Shown here: one piece after another, positions 37,251-48,800 of the stretch | Layout of the letters: every line of letters begins with the position of its first letter | How positions within the stretch are numbered: position 1 is the first letter of the stretch | Assembly: GCF_014805625.2 (NCBI RefSeq) | Contig: NW_023998436.1 | Span: 1,948,565 to 2,012,564 of the forward strand | Source of the DNA: Glossina fuscipes | Lineage: Eukaryota > Arthropoda > Insecta > Diptera > Glossinidae | DNA: 64,000 nt | Direction of reading: 5' to 3' | The notes under the pieces: model-generated | Told to the model about the DNA's origin: nothing | Databases searched by the model: none | The model's input: only the letters and a program-made list of their open reading frames with translations | Position numbers and translations under genes: made by a program

Positions 37251-40200
37251 AATGTTGTTATGTTTATTTCTACAGGATCATTTATCATAATGTCTATATA
37301 TATAACTTTTAACATTGTTGATATTATTGATCTTTAAAAACTTTGCTATCAAAAAAACAATAAATTCGTTTTTCCAAATTTCACTTCTGCTAAGATTGCT
37401 TTCCTAGTTCAATATCATTCTTTGAATGAACGTAGTAACTAGCCATGACCATAATGGTAAATTTTAATAACTATTTGAGGTCAAGCATGAACATAACAAT
37501 GGTCTCATAATGAAGCATCGCCTAAACAAAGTCTGAAACAGCAAACACAGAAAAGGGGGAATTACCATCACTTAGGGAGAATTATTTATTCCTTGTTAAG
37601 ATTTTGCTAGCGGCTAATAATTGTGGATTATTACTATCTCTGAATAGTTTGAAAAAAAGAACTTTTTCACTTTTCCACTGGATGGTCTTATAGTTCGAAT
37701 AAGTTTTCTACTCTATATTTAGATTGCTTCCTTAACTACTGGATTCTACCGTACAGGACGGCGATGAAGAAATCCCCGATGATATTGACGAAACAATTGC
37801 GTATAATGATAACAATAATGGCAATGTCGACAATACGTAGAATATAATTTTTTATTCAATTAACATTTTCTTTATCTATCAACCGACGTTCAAGTTTTAT
37901 GTAATGATCAACTTTCTCTAAATTATATATATGCTAATAAAGTACCCATCAAATCGCTACCTCGGGAAACGAGTTTGTATATACCTTGTTGAAGATCTCT
38001 TAAGTTTTGGTTATAATTGTAACCAGTTTATTTCTTCCTATATGCCTTATTAGCTTCCCAATGTAACACTTTTGCGTATGTTGAAGACCGAGTGTTGTTT
38101 CTGATTACGTAGAAGAAACCGTACAAATTCGAGTCTGTGTATCCTATCTTTGTCAAACTTTTTTACTAAGTTATTTCTTTAAGTCTTAATTTTTCGATAC
38201 TAAACGGGGATAATTCTGCTGATCTATTGTGAAGAGTTTTTCGCTTTCGGGCATTAAAGCTGTACTAGCTAAAAATGTGGTTATCATAAAAAAAATTTAC
38301 CGGCCCACCAGCGAAAAGGAAAGTTTAGGAAAGTGATAAAAACTGTTTGTGCCACCTAAGTATGTCGACATTTCATATAAAACATTATAAGGTCACTTAT
38401 GTTAAATTATTACCAATTAATTAATCTTGAGTTAAAATGAAATAACGTCTGAAAAATGTTAAAAGTCAAGTAATATCTGAGAAATGTTAAACGTGGAATA
38501 TTAAAATGAAAGAGTATTAAACGTTATGTTAAAAGAGAAATAGTATCTGAAAGATGTTAAAACTGACGTAATATTAAACTTAACCGCTTCTTTCTTGCTT
38601 CTTAACGGATAAATTCCTGTCTATTTATATTTTTAATTGATTTTTGCTCTACTTTGGCTATGATGCGATAAATGTACACATTATGATGTTTTCTATAATA
38701 AACTATATTTTTAATTAAAGGAAGCATTAGGATCAAATTTTAAATCAATGCCCGATAAAACTTCGTTCAAAGTATCACTTTCAACTTTTAAATCTATGCC
38801 CTAGCCTTTGGCCAAGCTCTGACCGAGAGAGCATGGTGGTGACCATGTTATGTAACCTAGGTAAATATAGTTTCTTCAGAGTTTGACTATGACCTCTTAA
38901 TGGATAGAATGATTCGTGTATATGAAGTGAAAGGTAACGCAGTGTTGCAACTAATTCAGGGCTTTTAAGACTTACGATCGTTGTGGACGAAGTTATGTTC
39001 AAATTTGATTTTCGAGCTACACGCCGGTATATTGTTTCGTGGAAGTATTTTGGACGTCACTGCGTGCTTTGTTCTCATTCACGCCAAATGTTCACATCAG
39101 CAAATTCTGCAGTAAGCTCTCTTCATAGTCCATAAGAGAAATTTGCCCTACAGAATTTTTATAATTTTTATATGTTATAATAACATTTAATTCAAACATT
39201 TAAAAACTCGCCGAATGTAGATTCGTGTTTTTAATTAAATAAGAATTTTTATAATATTTTGTAATAAAAAAAATTAAACAATTAAATAACTGCGTTCAAG
39301 ATGTATAGGTAAATAAATATCGCGGCTGCTTTGTTGAGATTTTAAACTCTCAGCTAATGTTTTGTTGTATTAGTATATTAGGAAATTATTTGTCACTTTC
39401 ATTACAGTTCGACTCATTCCAAATAGCTATAATTGATAATTTCTCAGTTGGATAATATATATGACACCTGAGTTAGTTTATGGTTATTCAAGTCTAGGGT
39501 ATGTTATTTCGTGAACATTTCTCGAATATGTTAAGTGTAGAGCCAATATCTTTTTCCCATCAAAAAAGCTCGATTGACTTTCGAAGAGGAATGTGAAAAA
39601 GAAAAAATTAATACAACGCTTCGAGTATTATATACTTACAATCTATGTGGGGCCTATTTGTAATTTTTCAAATTTTGAATTTGAAGATTAACTCAGCTAA
39701 TTTTTCACCTTAACATGACAGCAGTAAAAAAGCAGAGTTTAAGAAGATTTGCTTAGCAGATCTTATCGGAAATGAATTGAAGTGATATTCATTCATTACT
39801 ATTTTCGAAGATAAAAATACTTTTATTGAGCACATTACTCACTTAAATAATTTTCGTAACGATGTAAACTCTCAAATAGTAATAAATAATAATAATAATA
39901 GGTATTGTTCGCTATAGCTTGGTGCCGAGACGAAACCAGGCTGGTTTTCTATGTACATATAAAAATTGCTTATCGAATTTGTTTTGTGAATTTTACAAGA
40001 AAATATGTTAAAATTTCCTTTATATTTTTTCGTTTTTTTATACATAAATTTTGTTTCCATTTTAAAAAGGCTGGGTATGTCTTCTGCGATAAGCAAAATG
40101 TGAAATATTCTTTTCTATATTAGTTTATTACTCCAAGAAATGTTTGATGAAACAAGAATGGCATTAAAATTGAAATTTATTTTTAAAAGAATTTTGTACA

Positions 40201-40930
40201 CAATAAGTATACAGTGCAGTAAGAATTAGGTTTTAAAAAAAAAACTCTTAAAAATGATTGACATTTTTATAAAACACTTCTCCGACGCTGTTTCATATTT
40301 TTGCTAATTCTAGATGGGATTGAGGAGTACTTTAAACAAAAATTTATGTGAAAAATATTTGATTTACTTGCCAGTTTATTGAAATCGAGAATTCTTATAG
40401 CGGAACATGACTATTGTCTTCGGTGATTGGTATAGAAATGAAGGAAAACAGTTAAAGACGATTTATATCAAATCCAAAAGATCCTTAAAATCAACTTGTC
40501 TTGCGTGGGAATTACAAATATCTCATCAAAACATATTCAAACCTTTACATGAAATATTAACACTATGATCTGTGTTATAGTGTAAGCTTTACTTTTATTT
40601 GGACATCCTAAGTATACCCGGAGAAGTGATATCCATTTAATTTATAATTATGTTAACTTTATTACGTTTCATTATATTATTTTCGTTCGTATGATAATAA
40701 CGAAAACGCACATGTCCCGAAGATTGTTGGTATGAACAAAGCATCTTTTCGATATATCAAAATCATTTTGTATTCTTTAAATTGTGTCTTTGATTTTTGA
40801 AAATACATTTTCAAGGTCAATTTAATTAAAATGCAATGAAAAGTTAATACTAGTATAGTTTAAACAGAAAAAAAAAAAACTTTTAGGACTTGGCTGACAT
40901 TAGGACTGTAGCGTTTGGCGGATGTACGTC
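37251..40930. other. Mostly gene-less stretch
   Basis: AT-rich intergenic DNA. Apart from the possible terminal exon at 37757-37840 (annotated separately) I see only short runs: 'gttaaa..gtaatatctgaaa' words repeated several times at about 38430-38580, and an AAT run at about 39885-39899. Confidence 0.45.
37757..37840 (+). other. Possible orphan 3'-terminal coding exon
   Basis: After a plausible acceptor ('ccgtacag' at 37749-37756) comes an 84-nt open frame with mixed third positions that reads an acidic then Asn-rich tail, 'DGDEEIPDDIDETIAYNDNN' and 'NGNVDNT', closed by TAG at 37838. It looks like a C-terminal exon, but I see no upstream exon on the plus strand to attach it to. It may be a remnant of a lost gene. 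Confidence 0.3.
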
Positions 40931-40933
40931 TTT

Positions 40934-41945
40934 CCTGAAGGTACATTGAATGTCTTGAAGTCTTTAGGATACTTTTCCGAAGCTTCTTCGTTGGAAAGTG
41001 TAGGTAAAAGCATACAACTATCTGCTTGCTAAGAAGAAGGAAATGTTTAAAACTTCATTAGCCATAAATTTGGTTACAATAACAAGAAGCGTACATTCCA
41101 ATCGGCTGGAGTTGCCAAGGTTTCTTTGCCAGTTAATTGCATGGAATCGATAACACGTAAAATTTCATTGTTAAAAATGGGAAAATATATAAGCTATTTT
41201 GACGATCATGATGACAGGGCACCATTGCAATTCTACGACTTCGGTGTGGCATCGATTGAATTGATTCTAAGGCTAAAAATTATGATATTTTTCGGAAGAA
41301 GTACAAAAACTGGAAAATTGTATTAAAATAGTTAAGCAATTAAATATGTTTATAAATTCGAATTATGAAGTAAGTTAACTGAATCATTATCTTTGAATGA
41401 TTAGATGCGAACACCATAAATATGAATGAATGAATTTATAGAGTTGAATGGAATTTTAAATACATACACACGTATTAAATACGCACGCATATTAGATAAC
41501 ACAAATTTATTTATAAATTACAACAGCGAATAACGTTTTCATTGATCCAAAATTTATTATGTAATGGTGATCGTACTTCATAGTAATGATCCAAAGAGTC
41601 CAAACAGGGCATTTAAATTAAAAATTTTACCATTTTCGGAACTACGATGCCTCTGCAAGCGTGTAATTATCAAAGCAGATGTAGTAAGGGCTGCTAAATT
41701 TGATATATATGGTTTTCGTAACGATAAAACGGGAAGAAGATAGCGAAAAAATAATTAAACATACACAAAACCAATTGGATGCTAATTTAAGGCTCATCAA
41801 TGAAACTGGGAACACGCCTGCTTTGACTTTTACATTTTTACGGCGCACGTCGGTTATGGGACGGATGGATAGTCAGGAAAAATATTTGAATAAAACTCGC
41901 AACAATTGTAACAGGAATAACCACTCAGAACTTCTTTACTTATGA
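40934..41945 (+). pseudogene. Decayed coding relic, unidentified
   Basis: One plus-strand frame from 40934 to the TAA at 41326 reads protein-like sequence ('PEGTLNVLKSLGYFSEASSL', 'KRTFQSAGVAKVSLPVNCME', 'ISYFDDHDDRAPLQFYDFGV') interrupted by only two stops, with an upstream continuation in another frame ('DIRTVAFGG'). After an AT-rich gap, 41645-41945 has a second block ('ADVVRAAKFDIYGFRNDKTG', then by frame change 'SEKIIKHTQNQLDANLRLIN'). I do not recognise the protein. Stops, frame changes and lack of splice sites favour a pseudogene or dead element. Confidence 0.4.
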
Positions 41946-42350
41946 ATTCTTTAAATGCATTAATTGTTCAACGATTAATTTCATTGCATTCCTAATTCAA
42001 TGTTTTTTCAAAACCGTTAACTGCAAATTGAATGCGATGTGAATTAATGCACTTGCTGAGGTTTTAATAATCTTGTGAAACGTAAAAGATAATTTTATTA
42101 TTTTCATAAGTAAAATAAGAAACCCTTCCAAGCTTTGCTATATATTTTTCTTCCTTCTTTTAAAATTCCAAAAAAAAATTGCCTTATGACTACAAACTCA
42201 AATCAGAACTTCCCAAAATATTATTTTTTATTTTCCAAAAAAAAAGAAAAGAAAAACATCGCCTATCCACTTTCCTACAATTCAATTATTTTTTATATAT
42301 TATTTCATAATTAATTGTAAATATTTTTATTTAATTCAGTTTTTTTTTTT

Positions 42351-42360
42351 NNNNNNNNNN
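42351..42360. other. Assembly gap between poly-T and poly-A
   Basis: Ten N with ten T directly before and ten A directly after. The flanks are low-complexity and the real length is unknown. It lies about 470 bp beyond the last kkv exon I can find, where the missing kkv C-terminal exon would be expected. Confidence 0.9.
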
Positions 42361-42827
42361 AAAAAAAAAACAATTTTTAACATTTATGCCGTTCCCTTAA
42401 AAACGGTGCCGTCTTATGATTTTTTCGATGTAGTTTCTATTTCAAGTAGACGTTGATGGAAGCTCTTTTCATATACATCGTCTTGAGACAGATGGACAAT
42501 ATTAATACGCTGGCGGTATGAAGGGAAAAATGAGGAGTAAAATGTTGACGATATTATATACAATCCGCTTGTGATGAACGCTTGCTTACAAGAAAGAAAT
42601 ACTTTTACGACAAATTCTTTAATATGATCATTACAGCATTTTTTCACCATTTCTATGTATCGGGTCAGTTACTAGTGCGCAAATGAAAATTAAACGGTGG
42701 AAAATTTTGTCGCATTTCTATCTACCAACAGACATAAATATAATATCAATCATATAAATTATACCGCGATCAATTTGAGAATTCTCGGTAATTTTTGATC
42801 AAACCAAATAATTTTTCTATCGCTTAC

Positions 42828-45800
42828 AAGGATTATTTTCAGCATCGGCGGTCAGTTTCATGAAACGTTTCTTAAATGCCACATCCAATGTACCGATTTG
42901 ACGACGTGGTTGTCGTGCTTTTTCCAAATTCTGTATAGTCTTACGACGAGCTATACGATCAGGTCCACTACCAGAATCGTTATCATAATCGCCATCGATG
43001 CCTTGTAAACGTTGCAGATTTTTAACTATTTCTACAGCATGCTATTTACCATACATATATGTATATACATATATATATGTATATACATGATATATATATG
43101 AGAGAGAGAAAAATGATTTATGCACATTAGCTCACCTTATCAATTAAAGCATCCTGTGAGAGATCTTCAGATTTCTTCTTGCAAAAATTCAATTCAGTCG
43201 ATGCCAATATATGAGATAATGTACCGAAACGATGGAACAACATTGCCACAAATTGTATGATTAGAATTAAGGCGAAGAAGAAGACAAAAACCAAACCGAT
43301 AGGTTCCAATTGTAAATATTCCTTCGATATATGAACCTAAATCCAATCATCGAATCGCAAATAAGAAAAATTAAAAAAGACAAAGAAAATTTCGATTATA
43401 GAGAGAAAGGTTTGAAAGTGTTTTTTTTTTTAATTTTTTTGTTTAATTTTTAGTAGAATTTGTTAGTTACCGACCTTTTGGAACATAATTGTTAGGAAAC
43501 AAAAAACAAAATAAAAGAAAACAAAAAAAAAAAAAATGCATTTAATGAGTAAATAAATTTTTTATATCCCTGGTTTTAGGGAAACACAATGTGCCATAAT
43601 GTTTTTGTTGTTGTTGTTGTTTTGTGATATTTTGAATGATTGTTGATTTGTGCCAGCTGATCCTTGGATTATCATTGAATTAATGCATTAAACGAGTATT
43701 TATGTAAACCATTTAACCAACACACATACACACATAAAAACATATGTACATAAAAATAAATTGTTTATTTTAATTTTTTTATTTTCAATTTGATGATCTG
43801 AAATTAGTGGGTGTGTCTGTCGGGTAACAAAACCGAATTGTTTTAATTAAAGGTTTGAAAATGTTTTTTTTTTCTTTTTTTTTTTTGTATATTAAATGAT
43901 AATTATTCATTATTTCAGTTATGAGTGACAGCCTTGTAAGCCATGTAAAGGAATGAAAGAACATTCACGATAGGTATATAAAATGAACCAAAAAGTCCCA
44001 GGCATGGTAAATGTTTTATATTCTGGTTCGGTGAACTCTAAAATAGATTCCCTAATAAGAAAACTAAGAAAAACGTGCTATAATGGGTCGCGGCTCATCG
44101 TTAAATAGCTTAAACTATTCCACAGCTATCCTTATAGCTACTTTTCAAAATAGGGCGTTATATGAAAAGTGGTCAAAAAAATAATCCGATCCGAACCATT
44201 TTCAATAGTGTTCGTCCAAATATCTCAGAAATATCGGCCTGTTCGTTGAGCACAAGAAAATCAAACAGGTGGACGGACACACGGACTGGAGCAAAGACGT
44301 TATATGTTATTATCTTGCACCTATGTGATCAAAATTCCCTACCGTTAAGTTTTTTGCTAACATGCTCCTATTGGCAATGTTTTCTTATAAAATATTAAAA
44401 GTGGGCTTAGACTTATGTCGCTCAAATTTGGGCCACTTGATTTTTATGTCAAATTAATATCATGGACAAAGTTTAGTCTGAAAACATTAACAATGAAGTC
44501 TTTTTGGCTTATAAGGGTTTACATTTCCTCAGAATCCTTATAGACCCATTTGGTTCAAATTCGGTTAATTTCTTTGTCAATTTACTATTAAGAACTAATT
44601 TCCCCCATGAAATATTAAGAATTATACCTTTTTACCATGTAAGGATTCACTTTTCGCAGGAGTGTTTATATGAGAGGGAGTTCAAAAATTGCCTCAGCCG
44701 AACCAATTTTCTCGTTTCTATTTAAAATGTCGAAATACTATTGCTGAGCGTGCTTTGTCGAAAAAATAAGATGGAGTGGTCAAAAAAGTGAACTGATCCG
44801 AATATCTCAAAAAGATGTCATTAAACACATCTTAAAGTTGTGAATCGTGGGTGGAACACAAAAATAGATGGATAGGCATTAAACGGACAGGCGGACAAGC
44901 GGACATGCGGGCAGACTAACAGACAAGCTTGTACCGTTTCAGAAATGAAATCGGTATAATTAGAGGAGGGCCTACCTTAACTCCGCTTGGTTATTACATA
45001 TGTTTACAGTCTACAAGAAATTGTGTATTAAGGAATAATTCGAAACATTCTTTTTTGTTGGCTTATTAGATGCTTCGGACATTCTATAATATATAAAAAA
45101 AATTGTTTGCTTCGAAAAAATTTTTTACTTAAAATTACTTCCCATCTCATACGAATCCTTGTAATAACATTTGAAGCCAAGTTTCGTCTTTTTAGATGAC
45201 AATTTGACGTTGTACGCAGGGCGGACGGACGTATAGGCAGGGAGACGGACATATAGACGGGCGGACATGCTTCGTTTCCGCCGCACAATCTGATCGAAAA
45301 TGTGCACTTCATAAACTCTTCGATGGCTTTACATTAGTCAAATATGTTAAAAGTTCTATAGCGGGCCTCTAATAAGTTTAAATATAATCACACATATTCT
45401 CGTGAAGTATTTATCTTAGAACACTACTATTTATAGTAAAAGTAAGAGAAAATGCAAGAATTCGTTATTGCAAAACAACTTCTGCAGACAAACACTGTTG
45501 CCTTACTCATAATTTTGCTGACTACTAAAATTTCTAAAATTTACAATGGTGTTACCACCTTGGAACAAACTAACAATTTGGTAAGGTTACCGTTAATAAT
45601 ATTCAAATAGTAAAAGTTATCAAACTATGTAGAAATTCGAGGCAAAACTACACGAAGCTAGCTATCCGAAAAATTGGCAATTGTCAGAAGGGTTTATCAT
45701 GTAAAAATATAATGAAATTTTATAATAAAGACAAGCGTGAGGGTGAGAGAGACGGAGAGAGACAGAGATTGAAAGGGAAGAAAATAATATTGATCTTTGG

Positions 45801-48800
45801 CTGGATTTTAACAAACAAAAACAGGGCGAATCGTTGTATTGTACCCGTAGTTAGATTTCAGTGTTTTTGTCTTAAACAGCTTTTATGGTTCATTTCATAA
45901 CAAATTTTTCCGATGCTTTACTTTTAAATAGATTCCTATAGGATGTTGAGAAAAGAGAGAAAAACGCATTCCCTAAATTGATTCAAAGACGTTCAAGAAC
46001 ACCTATCGAAACAAAAGTATGATATTGTATTCATGTTGTTTCAAATGTATTTATGCAACGAGTAGTTATTTTGCAACCAGTTAAACCCAAAATAAACGTA
46101 AAAAGTAAATAAAAGTGTAAATAGAGGAAATCATTGCCCAAAAAAAGTTTTGTTTGAAAGTTTGTTTGTCTTCAAGATCCCCGAAAACTGTGAGTGATTA
46201 TATAAAGGCATTACTAAAACATAAAGAACACACACACATACACACAGAGACAGTATCAGGATTAGTTTTCTTTTAACCCAGTAAGAAAGGAATGGAAATT
46301 AATAAAAAAGTCTTTATAAGAAAAAAAGGAACATACATACATATACATATCCATATATATATATATATGGGGTGTAGAGGTAGGTGTTGGCTTGGTTACT
46401 GTTGTTGTAAGTAGGAGAAGAAAAGGAACAAACAAAGAGAGTGAGAGAAAGTGAGAGAAGGGCTTTGGAAAAAGTGAAGGAACACATTGAACTCTTATAT
46501 TAGTTGTACAATTGTAGCGAATGTGTGCGATAAGAACCTCAGAAGTCTCTTCAATGTATGTTATATTCGTTTTGACACCCAGTGGCCAAACAATATGCAA
46601 TTTGTCCTTATTTAGCTGTAGCAAGAACACAATCAAGACGAATAAGGCGTTGGCCATGAAAAATGCGAAGACCGCTTTATTCCTCAGCTCAATTAGATCG
46701 GATGCTATACGTGCCTGATAAATCGTATGATTTTTATTTAAAAAGAATTTTTTTTTTTGTTTTTTAAATTATTTTGCAGATATCATCAGCACATCAACGC
46801 ACAAACCATTTCATTTCATTGTTATCAAGAAAAAGGCATATAAATGCATAAATATTTAGAAGAAGACGAAGAAAAAAAATTTTTCGAATTTTGAAAAATA
46901 AAATAAAAGAACAAGAAAAAAAGAAAGAAAACAAAAAAGAGAGAATATGTTAGTAAAGCAATTCAATAGGGATTTCTTCAAGAAAACGATCAGCGCCTAA
47001 ATGCTTACAAGAATTTAACTTAACCCTAAAATCGCATTTCTTCCTCTTTTAAGATTTAACGTTTAATTCAATCTTAACTGCTAACACGATATAGCTGACG
47101 TTTTTCTCCGAAATCCCTTTGATAAAATTTACCTCTTGTGTGGATTCATCATAAGTTATATTCGTGCGTACACCGAATGGCCATTTGACATGAATATTAT
47201 CCTTGTTTAGTTGCAATAAGAATACAATTAATACGAACAAAGCGTTTACCATGAAGAAAGCAAACACTGCCGAATCACGTAATTCTTTAAGATCTTTAGC
47301 AATTCTTGCCTAAAATTGTACGTAAATGAGGTTAAGATATTCAAGGTTGTCGAGAACAAAACAAAGTCACACGTTTAAGTATAAAACCGTATTCCTAAGA
47401 TGTCTCCTTTCTATAACGCTTTAGCATGAAAACCCAAAGATTGATTATTTATTGTAATCGAGACCTTTTCTCTTAGATCTTTCGTTAGAGAGTGAGACGG
47501 TTTTATACTTCTATTTAATTAAGATTTTTTTTTTCACTGCAAGAGAGCTTTATTTGTCTTGTTGTCATTTTTAATACTTAGCGGTGTACGTTTGTAAATC
47601 CACTTGAGAATCTGTTTGCATTTCGCATCGAAACTGTTCAAAATGTGAATGCCATACATACCTGTTCAACGGGATCGTTGTCGATCGGGTATAGATATTT
47701 GTCGATTAAATCTTTCCAAAATTGTATTTCTGAACTGGATAAAAAATCCACTTCACCTTTACGCAATTCGGGATCTTCAATCCAATAGGGGTTGGTAAGG
47801 AAATCACGCTCTTGCCTTGGTTCGGCAGATGTGTCCGAGCCCGATTCTTCTGTTTCGCCGTCCGATTTCTCCGCTACCGATGAGAGTAGATGATGATCTT
47901 TCGAACTGCTCGATGTTGTACGCCTACGTCCATGACGATGTGAATGTTGTTCATTGGGATTAACCGTTTGCTCAATGCTGTCAATGCGATTCTTAATAGT
48001 GTCTAAGGAATCAGCAATTGCTGTTAGTTGCTGCTTGTCATCAGACGTTTGACCGTGTGTACAAAATATGCAACGGAATAGACCGGCTAAAGAAAATTCA
48101 ACGGAACCTTCTTCGTCGCCGTTGTTACCCACACCGCCTTGTAAGAAGCCTAGCATACTTTTTTGTTTAACTTTTTTGGCAGCTTCTTCAGCTGCTTTCT
48201 TCTCCGCCTCCAATTCTTTTTTAGTCTTCTTGGCTACCACTTCTCTCGTACCCCAGGACACCACATTCAAGTTAATGATCGAATACAAAATCAATAGTAA
48301 ATACATAGAAGGAATTGACAGAAGGTATATCAAACCGGCTGTAATGCACCAAAATTCTTGTGGATGTAAACAGGCTGCTATAAAGAAGGATCCTGTCATG
48401 GCTATTAAGAATATTGCCGATGGCGAACCGATACCGTCCTCGCCTAATTGCAACGCTGTACCAACTATTACAGCCATCATAATGAGAGCATATGCGGTTG
48501 ATAAGACTTGGGCCACAAACAGTTGTATGTTGGATTTGCACGTAAAGCATATGAACATAAAACCAAGAATCGGTACAATATTGTAATGGAATGAAGTCCA
48601 ATTATCAATACGAAAAGCGGCCACAAAGGCACCCACCAACATAAGAAAAATAGTACCTGGACCCAGTATCGTTCCACCCATTAACATCATTTGATAAAAA
48701 ATATAAAGCAAGGATATGTTATCGTTAATCTTAATGGTACGCTTAGCGTCGGCCAACAGATCCATAATGTTGGCTATAGTCGAGGGTACCCAGCGACGAC

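Noticed and set aside
43058..43106. TA/GT-rich palindromic run in the short kkv intron between exons 6 and 7
   Set aside because: Simple repeat within a 94-nt intron; no evidence of a regulatory role.
48068..48586. Long plus-strand ORF of 172 codons
   Set aside because: It is antisense to kkv exon 4, whose reading frame and conserved motifs are unambiguous.
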